NCBI GenBank assembly: GCA_046723645.1
Contig: JBKOUY010000139.1
Span: 1-52,610 of the forward strand
Origin: DASQUK01 sp046723645
GTDB lineage: Bacteria > Actinomycetota > Acidimicrobiia > Acidimicrobiales > VFJN01
DNA length: 52,610 bases
Direction: 5' to 3'
Both the position numbers and the translations under genes were made by a program. Shown in pieces: positions 32,559 to 40,213 of the stretch. The notes beneath the pieces were generated by a model that saw only the letters and a program-made list of their open reading frames with translations, did not search any database and was not told where the DNA came from. The first letter of the stretch is position 1; each line of letters begins with the position of its first letter.

Positions 32559-34277
32559 CTACGCCTCTTCGGTGTCCGAGACGACGAAGTGGAACATCAT
32601 CCCGCTCTGGTTGTGTTCGGCGATGTGGCAGTGCGCCATCCAGAGGCCGGGGTTGGTGACATCGAGGAGGATGTCGACAGTCTCACCGGCGCGCACGAGC
32701 ACGGTGTCCTTCCACACCAGGTTGGGCTCGGCCCCGCCGTCGCGGGACATGACGAGGAAGCGCCCGGCGCCGTGGATGTGGAACGGATGGTGCATCGGGT
32801 GGTCCTGCTCCATGTCGTTGACCAACCGGATCTTCACCCGATCGCCGACGCGGAACCCCCACTCGATCTCCCAGTTCTCCTTGCCGGTGTCGCGGTCGAC
32901 GAGCTTCCAGATCATGTTGCTGGGGTCCGACGCCCGGTTGATCTCCGGCATCAGGTCCTCCCACTCGATCCCGTCGGCCGTGTCGTGGGAATGGGAGTGA
33001 CCGGCCGGGGCCGCCGCGTCAGCCACCTGGGGAGTGAGCTTCATCCCGCACGTGGGGCACGTGCCGGGCTCGGCCGCGACGACGTCGGGATGCATGGGAC
33101 AGGTCCACGACGACGGGTCCTGGGGGATGAGCTTCATCCCGCACGTGGGGCAGGTGCCGGGCTCCGCGGCGACGACGTCGGGATGCATCGGACAGGTCCA
33201 AGCGGACGCCGGGGGGCTCTGGTCGCCGTACAAGAGCGGCATCAGCGACTCGAATGCCAGCGTCTTGTCGGGTAGGCGATCGCGAGCGGCCTCCATCCTG
33301 GCGCGTTCGGCCGTCAGCTCGGCGCTCGTCCGAAGCAGCTCGAAGTGGCGTCCGAGCGATCCACCGATCGGCTCGTCGCGGACGACGACGGTCCCAAGGT
33401 CATAGATGTGGCCTGGCGTGCGGTGCTCGACCGTGACCGACCCTGGCGTCTCGAACAGCACGTCGACGATGGCTCGCTCAGACGGCGAGAGCAGGACCTC
33501 CTCGACGAAGGTCTCCTGCTCGTAGCGTCCACTGTCACCACCCACCAGCTTCATGCGGGCGCCCGGTAGGGCGATGTTGAAGATCCGAGTATTCGCCGTA
33601 TTGGTCAAGTAAAGACGCACGACCTCGCCGACACGGGCCTCGAGCCGCCAGTCCGTCTCACCACCCGTCAGCATGACGTTGCCGAAGCGGCCCATGGCCA
33701 CATGGGTGGGGCCGGCGTGATGGAACGCCACGATCCGACCGTTCTCGATGAGGACGTCGTCGAGGGTGACGACAACCTCCCGGTTCACCGGTGGCCAATA
33801 GTCCTCATCGGCCGGGACCACCACGAGATTGCCGTACAGGCCCATGTCCAGCCCGTAGTCCTCACGGATGTGGGGGTGGTACCAGTAGAGGCCAGCGTCC
33901 GGGAAGCGGATCCGATAGGTGAACTCGCCGCCGACCGGGATCGGCGCCTGAGTTTCGTAGGGCACGCCGTCGTATGCGTTGTCGAGGCGCAGCCCGTGCC
34001 AATGAACGGTGGCCTCGACGTCGGCGTCGTTGCGGACGTGCACGTTGACCTCGGAGCCCTCGCGAACCCGAAGCGTCGGACCAGGGATGGAGCCGTTGTA
34101 GGCCAGCATCCTGACCCTGTCGCCACCGAGCTGCTTGGCGACCGGCGCGATGCGCAGCTCGAAGGTGTCGCCGTCGACCAGCTCAACGAGCGCCGGAGCG
34201 ACGCACTGCTCCAGGTTCGACGTGTCCGTCGAAAAGGCGGACCCGGTCACCGACCCGTTCTGCGTCTCGTCGTTCAC
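32559..34277 (-). CDS. Multicopper oxidase with two inserted heavy-metal-binding domains
   Basis: This 572-aa cupredoxin oxidase has copper ligand motifs HWHG (92-95), YWYHPH (131-136), HPFHIHG and HCHIAEHNQSGM in the C-terminal domain, enough for T1, T2 and T3 sites. Between cupredoxins 2 and 3, two copies of a CPMHP...CPTCGMK heavy-metal-binding domain (about 360-383 and 391-414) are inserted, followed by a His-rich GHSHSH stretch. I see no Tat or Sec signal, unusual for CopA/CueO-type enzymes. GTG at 34277 is chosen as AGGAGG lies 5 nt upstream; the ATG at 34295 lies before it. Its likely role is Cu(I) or other metal/phenol oxidation and metal tolerance. Confidence 0.9.
   Translation of the reverse strand: MNDETQNGSVTGSAFSTDTSNLEQCVAPALVELVDGDTFELRIAPVAKQLGGDRVRMLAYNGSIPGPTLRVREGSEVNVHVRNDADVEATVHWHGLRLDNAYDGVPYETQAPIPVGGEFTYRIRFPDAGLYWYHPHIREDYGLDMGLYGNLVVVPADEDYWPPVNREVVVTLDDVLIENGRIVAFHHAGPTHVAMGRFGNVMLTGGETDWRLEARVGEVVRLYLTNTANTRIFNIALPGARMKLVGGDSGRYEQETFVEEVLLSPSERAIVDVLFETPGSVTVEHRTPGHIYDLGTVVVRDEPIGGSLGRHFELLRTSAELTAERARMEAARDRLPDKTLAFESLMPLLYGDQSPPASAWTCPMHPDVVAAEPGTCPTCGMKLIPQDPSSWTCPMHPDVVAAEPGTCPTCGMKLTPQVADAAAPAGHSHSHDTADGIEWEDLMPEINRASDPSNMIWKLVDRDTGKENWEIEWGFRVGDRVKIRLVNDMEQDHPMHHPFHIHGAGRFLVMSRDGGAEPNLVWKDTVLVRAGETVDILLDVTNPGLWMAHCHIAEHNQSGMMFHFVVSDTEEA
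33035..33204 (-). repeat. Tandem 93-bp coding repeat (two heavy-metal-binding domains)
   Basis: Two nearly identical units of 93 bp (31 codons), starting at about 33035 and 33128 on the forward strand, encode the duplicated CPMHP/CPTCGMK domain inside the multicopper oxidase. Most bases are the same between copies, so the duplication is recent or held by gene conversion. Confidence 0.8.
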
Positions 34278-34301
34278 TGAACCCTCCTTGGGCATCGGTG
34301 C

Positions 34302-34706
34302 CTACCGCGACGGCTCGAGGATGCTGCGAAGGTCCTCGGGAATGGGCATGGGCCGGAACGCGCTCACATCAGCGCCGCCCGTGTTGCCGACCGGATAGCG
34401 CCCGGTCCAGGAACCAGGGCCCGCCACAACGAGCCGCGCCAGCTGGCCGACGATCTCGCGAGCGGCGCGCCGCCGGATTCCGTACGCCAGCATCGCGAGG
34501 TGGGTGCGGACGTGGTCGCCCGCCACCGGCTGGCTCAGGATGTGTGCCCTCTCCAGGTGCTTCCACTCGCCCGCCACGTCCCCACGAGCACGGGCCGAAC
34601 GCGCCGCAGCTCGCTCGTCAGACCATGCGGCACGCAAGGTCCTGCGCCGCGATGCGTCCATCGAGCCGGCCCGCCCGGTGACGCGCGTCGAAGAAGTCTG
34701 GGCCAT
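34302..34706 (-). CDS. DUF3703-family protein
   Basis: The 134-aa soluble helical protein has GDVAGEWKHLERAHILSQPVAGDHVRTHLAMLAYGIRRRAAREIVGQLARLVVAGPGSWTGRYPVGNTGGADVSAFRPMPIPEDL, the DUF3703 signature. In other bacteria this family accompanies heavy-metal efflux and copper genes. The ATG at 34706 has AAGGGAG 7 nt upstream; the longer frame to 34826 is noise. It is the first gene of the operon with the multicopper oxidase (24-bp gap), divergent from a TetR gene. Confidence 0.8.
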   Translation of the reverse strand: MAQTSSTRVTGRAGSMDASRRRTLRAAWSDERAAARSARARGDVAGEWKHLERAHILSQPVAGDHVRTHLAMLAYGIRRRAAREIVGQLARLVVAGPGSWTGRYPVGNTGGADVSAFRPMPIPEDLRSILEPSR

Positions 34707-34882
34707 CGCTGATCTCCCTTCTGGATCGGACGGATGTCCGCCGCCGATCTGGCCTCCGCCGCCGTGGCATCGCCTGCGGCGAAGACCACGGAAGCTACCG
34801 TGTCCCTCACTGAATACACAATGCATAGTCCCGTTTTCTCTTGTTCGACGGGGTGGTTAGGGGATGAGATGGGTGAGCTGTT

Positions 34883-35524
34883 GTGGAACTGAGCGTCCCA
34901 AATTCGACATCCAATCGGCTGGTGCGGAGAGGCGGCGCCAGGATCGGGGCTGGCCGCCCGCGGCGACCGGGCGTCGAGGAGGCCGTCTTCGACGCCACGC
35001 TCGAGCTCCTCTCCAGCCGCGACTACAGCGAGATCACCGTCGAGACCCTGGCCGCACGTGCCGGGGTCTCCCGGACCACGATCTACCGGCGTTGGCCGTC
35101 GAAGGCGGCCGTCGTCGCCGGCGCCGTCTCCAGCCTCTACCTGGACCGGGTCGAGGTCCCCGATGCGGGCTCGCTGGCTCAGGACCTCACCACCCTGCTC
35201 ACCGAGACCTATCGGGTCATGGCCGACGGTGACGGTCGGGTCCTCGAAAAGCTGGTGCGTCAGTCCGGCCGGGACCGCGAGCTGACCGAACTCGTCCGTT
35301 CCATCCTCTATGCCCGTCGACGCATGTACGTCACCATCCTCAACCGCGCCATCGCCCGCGGTGAGATGCCGCCAGAGGCGGACCAGGAGCTTCTGCTCGA
35401 CCTTTTGCTCGGGCCCCTGTGGTTTCGCCTCCTGGTAAGCGGTGCGCCAATCACACCAGCGGCGGCAGGTTCGGTCGTCGAGCTCGTGCTCACAGGCGCG
35501 TTGCCTCGGAGGCCCATGCCGTAG
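34883..35524 (+). CDS. TetR-family transcriptional regulator
   Basis: The 213-aa protein has the TetR HTH (about 30-75: EEAVFDATLELLSSRDYSEITVETLAARAGVSRTTIYRRWPSKAAVVAGA) and a helical C-terminal domain of the kind that follows YRRWPSK-type HTHs. A basic N-terminal tail (RRGGARIGAGRPRRPG) may grip the minor groove. It is divergent from the DUF3703-multicopper-oxidase operon; the 176-bp gap is AT-rich around 34810-34840 and probably holds the shared operators. A metal, phenol or drug may be the signal. Confidence 0.88.
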   Translation: MELSVPNSTSNRLVRRGGARIGAGRPRRPGVEEAVFDATLELLSSRDYSEITVETLAARAGVSRTTIYRRWPSKAAVVAGAVSSLYLDRVEVPDAGSLAQDLTTLLTETYRVMADGDGRVLEKLVRQSGRDRELTELVRSILYARRRMYVTILNRAIARGEMPPEADQELLLDLLLGPLWFRLLVSGAPITPAAAGSVVELVLTGALPRRPMP

Positions 35525-35600
35525 GTCGGTGCGCGAACTCGGAAGCACGCGCACCTCGGCACACGTTGATGCGCGCTTCGGGCGGCAACAAGGTCATACG

Positions 35601-36452
35601 GTGACGGCGATGCCGAACCTGGAGCAGATGGACTACTGGGCTGGCTCCGGTGGCGAGCACTGGGTTGCGGAACAGGTCCGGTACGACGAGATCAACGCCG
35701 AGTTCGGTGCCCGCCTCGTCGCAGCGCTCGCCCCGCAGCCCGGGGAGCGGGTGCTGGATGTGGGATGTGGCAACGGTGCGCTGAGCCTCGCCATCGCGCC
35801 GCTGGTGGCACCCACGGGCCTCGTGCTTGGCCTGGATATCTCGGGCCCGATGCTCGCTGTGGCCGCGCAGCGTGCCCGCGCCGCGCGGGTGAGCAACGCG
35901 ATCTTCGAGCACGGCGACGCCCAGACCTACCGACCAGAGGCCGCATCCTTCGACGCGCTGGTGAGCCGCTTCGGGGTGATGTTCTTCGACGATCCCGACG
36001 CCGCGTTCGCGAACCTTGCACGATCGTTGCGCCCCGGAGGGCGGACCGTGTTCACGTGCTGGCAGAACGTGCTGGCGAACGAATGGCTCATGGTGCCGGT
36101 GGGCGCGGCGCTGGCCCACGTGCCGATGCCTGAGCTCGGGGAAGCCGGCCGGCCGGGGCCATTCTCCCTGGCAGAACCCGACCGGATTCGTTCGATTCTG
36201 GCGGGTGCTGGTTTTACGGATGTGAACGTTGACGACGTTCGCTGCCCCATGCGCATGGGTTCGACGGTCGAGGACACCGTGTCGTTCATGCAGAGCACCG
36301 ACATGGCGGACACGCTGATGGCCGACGTCAGCGACGCGGCCGCGGCCGTAGCCTGGGAAGCCGTACGCGAGGCGCTCCGGCCCTACGCCGGACCCTACGG
36401 CGTCGTGCTTCAAGGCGCCGCGTGGCTCGTCACGGGCACCCGACGCAGCTGA
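35601..36452 (+). CDS. Class I SAM-dependent methyltransferase (UbiE/Coq5-like)
   Basis: The 283-aa product has MDYWAGSGGEHWVAEQVRYDE at the start, motif I RVLDVGCGNGALSLAIA, post-I GLDISGPMLAVA, EHGDAQTYRP and LARSLRPGGRTVFTCWQ. C-terminal GPFSLAEPDRIRSILAGAGF is typical of UbiE-like enzymes acting on small lipophilic acceptors. GTG at 35601 has AAGG 7 nt upstream; ATG at 35610 is the alternative. It follows the TetR gene on the same strand by 76 bp. Confidence 0.87.
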   Translation: MTAMPNLEQMDYWAGSGGEHWVAEQVRYDEINAEFGARLVAALAPQPGERVLDVGCGNGALSLAIAPLVAPTGLVLGLDISGPMLAVAAQRARAARVSNAIFEHGDAQTYRPEAASFDALVSRFGVMFFDDPDAAFANLARSLRPGGRTVFTCWQNVLANEWLMVPVGAALAHVPMPELGEAGRPGPFSLAEPDRIRSILAGAGFTDVNVDDVRCPMRMGSTVEDTVSFMQSTDMADTLMADVSDAAAAVAWEAVREALRPYAGPYGVVLQGAAWLVTGTRRS

Positions 36453-36460
36453 CCACCCAA

Positions 36461-36490
36461 CGACGCTCGAGCCGAATACGGCCGGCGTCG
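36461..36490. terminator. Bidirectional hairpin between convergent genes
   Basis: Outer arms CGACGC and GCGTCG and an inner GCCG-AATA-CGGC hairpin form a nested inverted repeat in the 53-bp gap between the methyltransferase and the convergent TIGR03086-like gene, so it is a good candidate terminator for both. Confidence 0.5.
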
Positions 36491-36505
36491 CGAGTTAACA
36501 GCGGG

Positions 36506-37048
36506 TCAGGTTGAGCGGGGGTCTCGGCCGGTGTAGGCCAGCAGCCGGTCCTGGGGCGACGCATCGTCGCCGATCGGGACCTCCGGCTTGAAGATGCCCT
36601 TGCGCTGCTCGTCGGTGAACTTCCCGTGCACCGTCTCGTACGCGGCCGCGGCCAGGCCGTCGGGCATCGCCTCGTCCTGGCTTGTCGCACGCGCTATATC
36701 CCAGCCGTGCACCAGGAGGTCGCTGAACGCCACCCCGAGCGCCGGGCCGCCCTTCTCGACGGCCCCAGGTTCCGCGTACGTGGCCAGCATGTCGCGTCGC
36801 ACCGCCTCGAAGTCGGCCACGGGGTCATCGCTGAGCGTCGCAGGCGGCTGGGGGCTCGGGGGTGACGCCTCCTCGCCCCGGGCGGAGCTCAGGAAGTACC
36901 GCTGGGTCTCGAGGACGTGATTCAGCAGAGTGCGCACATCCCAGTCGTCGCACGGCGTATCGGCGTCGAGCTTCTCAGTGGCACCGGAGACCTTCTCGGT
37001 GGCCCATGAGCTCGCACGGTCATAGAGATCGAGCAGGTCAGGCGTCAT
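36506..37048 (-). CDS. TIGR03086-type metal-binding protein (mycothiol-dependent isomerase/DinB-like fold)
   Basis: The 180-aa four-helix bundle has CDDWDVRTLLNHVLETQRYF, SDDPVADFEAVRRDMLATYAEPG, FSDLLVHGWDIARAT and the RLLAYTGRDP end. His in LLNHV and His/Asp in VHGWDIA are the usual metal ligands (H...HxxxD). Members are thought to use mycothiol or act as thiol transferases; function is unproven. The ATG at 37048 has an AGGAGG-like site upstream. Confidence 0.87.
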   Translation of the reverse strand: MTPDLLDLYDRASSWATEKVSGATEKLDADTPCDDWDVRTLLNHVLETQRYFLSSARGEEASPPSPQPPATLSDDPVADFEAVRRDMLATYAEPGAVEKGGPALGVAFSDLLVHGWDIARATSQDEAMPDGLAAAAYETVHGKFTDEQRKGIFKPEVPIGDDASPQDRLLAYTGRDPRST

Positions 37049-37189
37049 CTGCGACCTCCTATCAGCAATTGACGCGTCCCTACCCGCTCAAGGGCGCTCT
37101 AACCACCACAGCGCTTCCGCGCCGCCGCGCCCCCGCGTCGCTTCTCCTGGGCCTCTGGGTCCGCGATCATGCTCGGGAGGAGGTGACCC

Positions 37190-38128
37190 ATGCGCTCCTT
37201 CGTCCGTGCGTTCATTACCCTGCTCCTCGCGCTACTGGCCCTCACGGCGGCAGCGCCGGCTGCTAGTGCGCAGGCCGAAGAGGAGCCCGACAACATCGTC
37301 GTGCTGACCGGTCGGGCCGACGTCAGAGCGGGCGAGACGGTCGACAACGTCATCATTTTCGACGGTCCCGTGGTGGTCGACGGCACGGTGAACGATGCGC
37401 TCGTGGCCTTCAACGGCGACGTCCTCATACGAGGTACCGCTCGTGAGGATGTCGTCGCCGCCGACGGCACGGTGACCGTTGCCGACGGCGGGCGGGTCGA
37501 GGGCGATGTCGTGTCCCGGCATCGGCCGGTCGTGCAGGGCGATGGCCGCCTCGACGGGTCGTGGGAGCGCTGGAACCCGCGGGCGTGGAGCAATGCGGCG
37601 TCAGTGGTGGGCTGGCTCGCCGTGTGGCTGGCGTTCACCGTCTCGAGCCTTCTTCTAGGCCTCCTGCTGGGCCTGCTCGCGCCCCGCGCCGCTGCCGCGG
37701 TCGACGCCGCCGCCGCCCGCGGCTTCGGGCCGGTGATCCTGTGGGGACTGGTCCTCTTGATCGGCCTGCCCATCGTCGCCGCCATTGCCATCGTCACCCT
37801 CGTCGGGCTCCCCCTCGGGATCGGCTTGCTGCTCGCCCTCGGGCTGATCTACGGCGTCGGGTACACCGCCGGGGCGTGGATCCTCGGTCGCCGCGTCGTC
37901 AGTCGGGCCTCGCCGATCATCGCCTTCCTGGTGGGCTGGGGCATCCTGCGGGCGGTCGCGCTGGTCCCCGTCCTGGGCTGGTTGGTGTCGCTGGCCGCCG
38001 TCGTCGTGGGTCTGGGTGCCATCGCCATCGCGGGCCACCGCGCCCGCCGGCGCGACATGGTCGTCGAAGAGCCTGGGGAACCGGCACCCACACCGCCCCC
38101 TCCACCGCCAGCCCCCACGCCCACCTGA
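37190..38128 (+). CDS. Polymer-forming (bactofilin-like) secreted/membrane protein
   Basis: The 312-aa protein starts with a signal peptide (FITLLLALLALTAAAPAASAQA). A beta-helical segment follows (about 33-125) of short VVDGTVNDALVAFNGDVLIRGT-type rungs, as in polymer-forming cytoskeletal/DUF8173 proteins. Four to five transmembrane helices come next (143-170, 182-225, 245-280) and a Pro-rich tail. It probably assembles a membrane-linked scaffold outside or within the envelope. AGGAGG lies before the ATG. Confidence 0.75.
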   Translation: MRSFVRAFITLLLALLALTAAAPAASAQAEEEPDNIVVLTGRADVRAGETVDNVIIFDGPVVVDGTVNDALVAFNGDVLIRGTAREDVVAADGTVTVADGGRVEGDVVSRHRPVVQGDGRLDGSWERWNPRAWSNAASVVGWLAVWLAFTVSSLLLGLLLGLLAPRAAAAVDAAAARGFGPVILWGLVLLIGLPIVAAIAIVTLVGLPLGIGLLLALGLIYGVGYTAGAWILGRRVVSRASPIIAFLVGWGILRAVALVPVLGWLVSLAAVVVGLGAIAIAGHRARRRDMVVEEPGEPAPTPPPPPPAPTPT

Positions 38129-38181
38129 GCTCCGAGTTGATTACCGGCGTCCAGCGCAGCCGCTGCTGGCGCGCAACGTCG

Positions 38182-38613
38182 TTACGTCTGTGAACGAGGC
38201 GGGCCGAGGAACTCGACGCCGTAGCGGGCGGCGACCGCGGCCAGCCGGCCCCTCGCGTTCCGGGGATCGGTGGACGGTGTGGCGATGTCGGCGATCTCCT
38301 CGAAGAAGGCCTCGAAGCCCGCTGGCACGGTGAGACTGAGATGACGGCCCCGCGGCGAATGCACCCGGTAGCCATGTGGCACGTCCCTGGGTCCCCACAC
38401 CCAGGTGCCGGGGACGCCGGCGATGGACTCGTCGCCGACGAAGACGGTGTACTCGCCTTCGAGCACGTAGAACGCTTCGTCCTCGCGGTGATGCACGTGA
38501 AGCGGAGGAGCGGCGCCGCTCGGGCCCGCCACCTCGACGGCACCGAGTAGGCCCTTGGTATCGGCGGCAGACGCGAGCACAGTGATCGTCTGGTGGAAGA
38601 AGGGGGTCGACAC
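38182..38613 (-). CDS. Cupin-domain protein
   Basis: The 143-aa single cupin has PPLHVHHREDEAFYVLEGEYTVFVGDE (motif 1, with His-x-His and Glu ligands) and PRDVPHGYRVHSPRGRHLSLTVPAGFEAFFEEI (motif 2, with the fourth His ligand). Metal binding is expected. The FEAFFEEI end is common in actinobacterial cupins of unknown role. An AGGAGGAG site precedes the ATG. It is convergent with the polymer-forming protein. Confidence 0.87.
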   Translation of the reverse strand: MSTPFFHQTITVLASAADTKGLLGAVEVAGPSGAAPPLHVHHREDEAFYVLEGEYTVFVGDESIAGVPGTWVWGPRDVPHGYRVHSPRGRHLSLTVPAGFEAFFEEIADIATPSTDPRNARGRLAAVAARYGVEFLGPPRSQT

Positions 38614-38670
38614 GCATCTCCTCCTCGTATTGCCATTTCATCGCGGTCTGTGGTCCCGCCGTCGTAGCCG

Positions 38671-38919
38671 TCACCCGATGGCGGCCTCACGTCGGCTGGC
38701 CGGGTCCAGGTACCGGGCGCGCAGTTCTCGCTTGAGGACCTTTCCGGCGCCGGAGAGGGGGAGCGCGTCGACGAGCTCGACGCTGCGGGGGGCCTTGTAG
38801 GCGGCGACGAGGCACCGGGTGTGGCGGATCAGCTCGTCGGGCGTCACGTCGGCGTCGGGCCTCGGCCTGACGACGGCATGCACCCGTTCGCCCCACGCGT
38901 CGTCCGGGAGGCCGATGGC
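38671..38919 (-). pseudogene. Acyl-CoA synthetase C-terminal stump
   Basis: About 83 residues are left: AIGLPDDAWGERVHAVVRPRPDADVTPDELIRHTR, YKAPRSVELVDALPLSGAGKVLKRELR. The last motif carries the family's catalytic Lys. Before Ala/Ile at about 38919 the frame loses all similarity and meets a stop at 38941, so the ATP-binding core and most of the ligase are missing. This is a second, shorter truncated ligase of the kind seen at 7977-8591 but from a different gene. Confidence 0.8.
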
Positions 38920-38987
38920 GCGGCGAGGGCCGACGTGAAGCTACCCGCCTTGACTCTGCGGCCTCAGGTCTCGCTGTCAGCCGGCGA

Positions 38988-39602
38988 TCAACTGTCGGTG
39001 CGCAGGCGATAGGAGCGCCCGTCCTCGCCGAACTCCCCGAACGGCGGCCGCGTGCCGGCGTCGATGGCCCGGATCGTCGGACGTCCGATGTGCGCGAATA
39101 CCAGGCGCTTGACCTCACGCTCACGCGCATCACGGGCGACGGCCAAGGCCGAGGCATGGCCGCCGACCCCACCCGCGAAGCGGATCGGGCGATCCCAGCC
39201 GGCGGCATCAGCGAAGAGCAGATCGACCCCCGAAGCCCAGTCGGGAAAGGTCCAGAACTCGGGTGCCCACGCCACCGACCGTTCCCCGGCCCTGATCATG
39301 TAGCCCACTGTCGGATGTGAGGTGTGCGCGACCGGACGGGGCTGAACGGACAGATCTGCGACTGCGAAGGTGGCAACCGCCGGGTCCAAGCCGTGAACTG
39401 CCGCCAACCGTCGGATCTCTCGACGCAGTTCGCTGCGATCGTCGGTGACCAGCCAAGCGTCGACCCGGCGGTCGGGCTCGGCGCCGGGCCCGCCATCGAA
39501 CACCACCCGACTGTGGGCGTAGCTGACCAGGAGGCCAGCCGGGGCGAAGCGCGGAGAGCGCATCGCACCCACACCGAGAAGCCGCAGCCGCAGCTCTGCC
39601 AC
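38988..39602 (-). CDS. MBL-fold metallo-hydrolase-like protein
   Basis: The 204-aa protein has LRLLGVGAMRSPRFAPAGLLVSYAHSRVVFDGGPGAEP, the strand-turn start of RNase Z/PqqB-like folds. HTSHPTVGYMIRAGERSVAWAPEFW and FAGGVGGHASALAVARDARE, KRLVFAHIGRPTIRAID follow. It lacks the HxHxDH motif; remaining His may bind one metal or none. I know this as a family of short MBL-fold proteins of unknown function. GTG at 39602 fits the domain start. It lies directly behind the synthetase stump's break. Confidence 0.65.
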   Translation of the reverse strand: MAELRLRLLGVGAMRSPRFAPAGLLVSYAHSRVVFDGGPGAEPDRRVDAWLVTDDRSELRREIRRLAAVHGLDPAVATFAVADLSVQPRPVAHTSHPTVGYMIRAGERSVAWAPEFWTFPDWASGVDLLFADAAGWDRPIRFAGGVGGHASALAVARDAREREVKRLVFAHIGRPTIRAIDAGTRPPFGEFGEDGRSYRLRTDS

Positions 39603-39684
39603 TGGCTGTGAGTTTCGGCCCAAATCCCGGGGAAACGTCAAACCGCCACGACACGTGAGCAGCGCCCAGGATCCAGGGCTGCCG

Positions 39685-40062
39685 CTATGGCTGCTCCTCG
39701 GCGGCGTCGGCGTCGGACTTCGTCTGGTGCACGGTGCCGGCCGGGTGCTCGGGCGGTGCATACACGGTGAAGAGCCGCAACGGGATGGAGCCGGTGTTTC
39801 GGAAGTTGTGACGCGTCCCCGCCGGCACGAACGCCATGCTGTTGGCCTGTACGGGGGTGGTCTCGCCGGCGATGATCGCCTCGCCGTCGCCTTGGACGAA
39901 CACGAGCACCTGGTCGACGTGATCGTGGACCTCCTCGCCGATCTCCCCGTCGGACGGGATTGTCATCACGACGACCTGGCTGTGTTCACCGGTCACGACC
40001 TCTCGCCGGAACGCCTCGTTCTGCTTGGCTCGAGCGACGATGTCGTCATTCATGGCGGGCAT
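39685..40062 (-). CDS. Cupin-domain protein
   Basis: The 125-aa cupin has GEIGEEVHDHVDQVLVFVQGDGEAIIAGE (HxH...E ligands) and FVPAGTRHNFRNTGSIPLRLFTVYAPPEHPAGTVH. The DHVDQ(V)L...PPEHP(A/D)GTVH pattern is a well-known family of small stress-linked cupins. GGAGGA lies close before the ATG at 40062. Not related in sequence to the cupin at 38182 beyond the fold. Confidence 0.9.
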   Translation of the reverse strand: MPAMNDDIVARAKQNEAFRREVVTGEHSQVVVMTIPSDGEIGEEVHDHVDQVLVFVQGDGEAIIAGETTPVQANSMAFVPAGTRHNFRNTGSIPLRLFTVYAPPEHPAGTVHQTKSDADAAEEQP

Positions 40063-40213
40063 GGTGATCCTCCTCTCCCGGCGCGCCGAGCGGCGCCTCC
40101 GGACTGCGTTCCGTACCATGCTCGACCATCCGATAGGTGAGGCGACCCGCAGCCCGTCATGCGATGGCCATCGGTCCCTCGCGCGTCGGCATGGGCAGCC
40201 CTCCTGTGGACGG

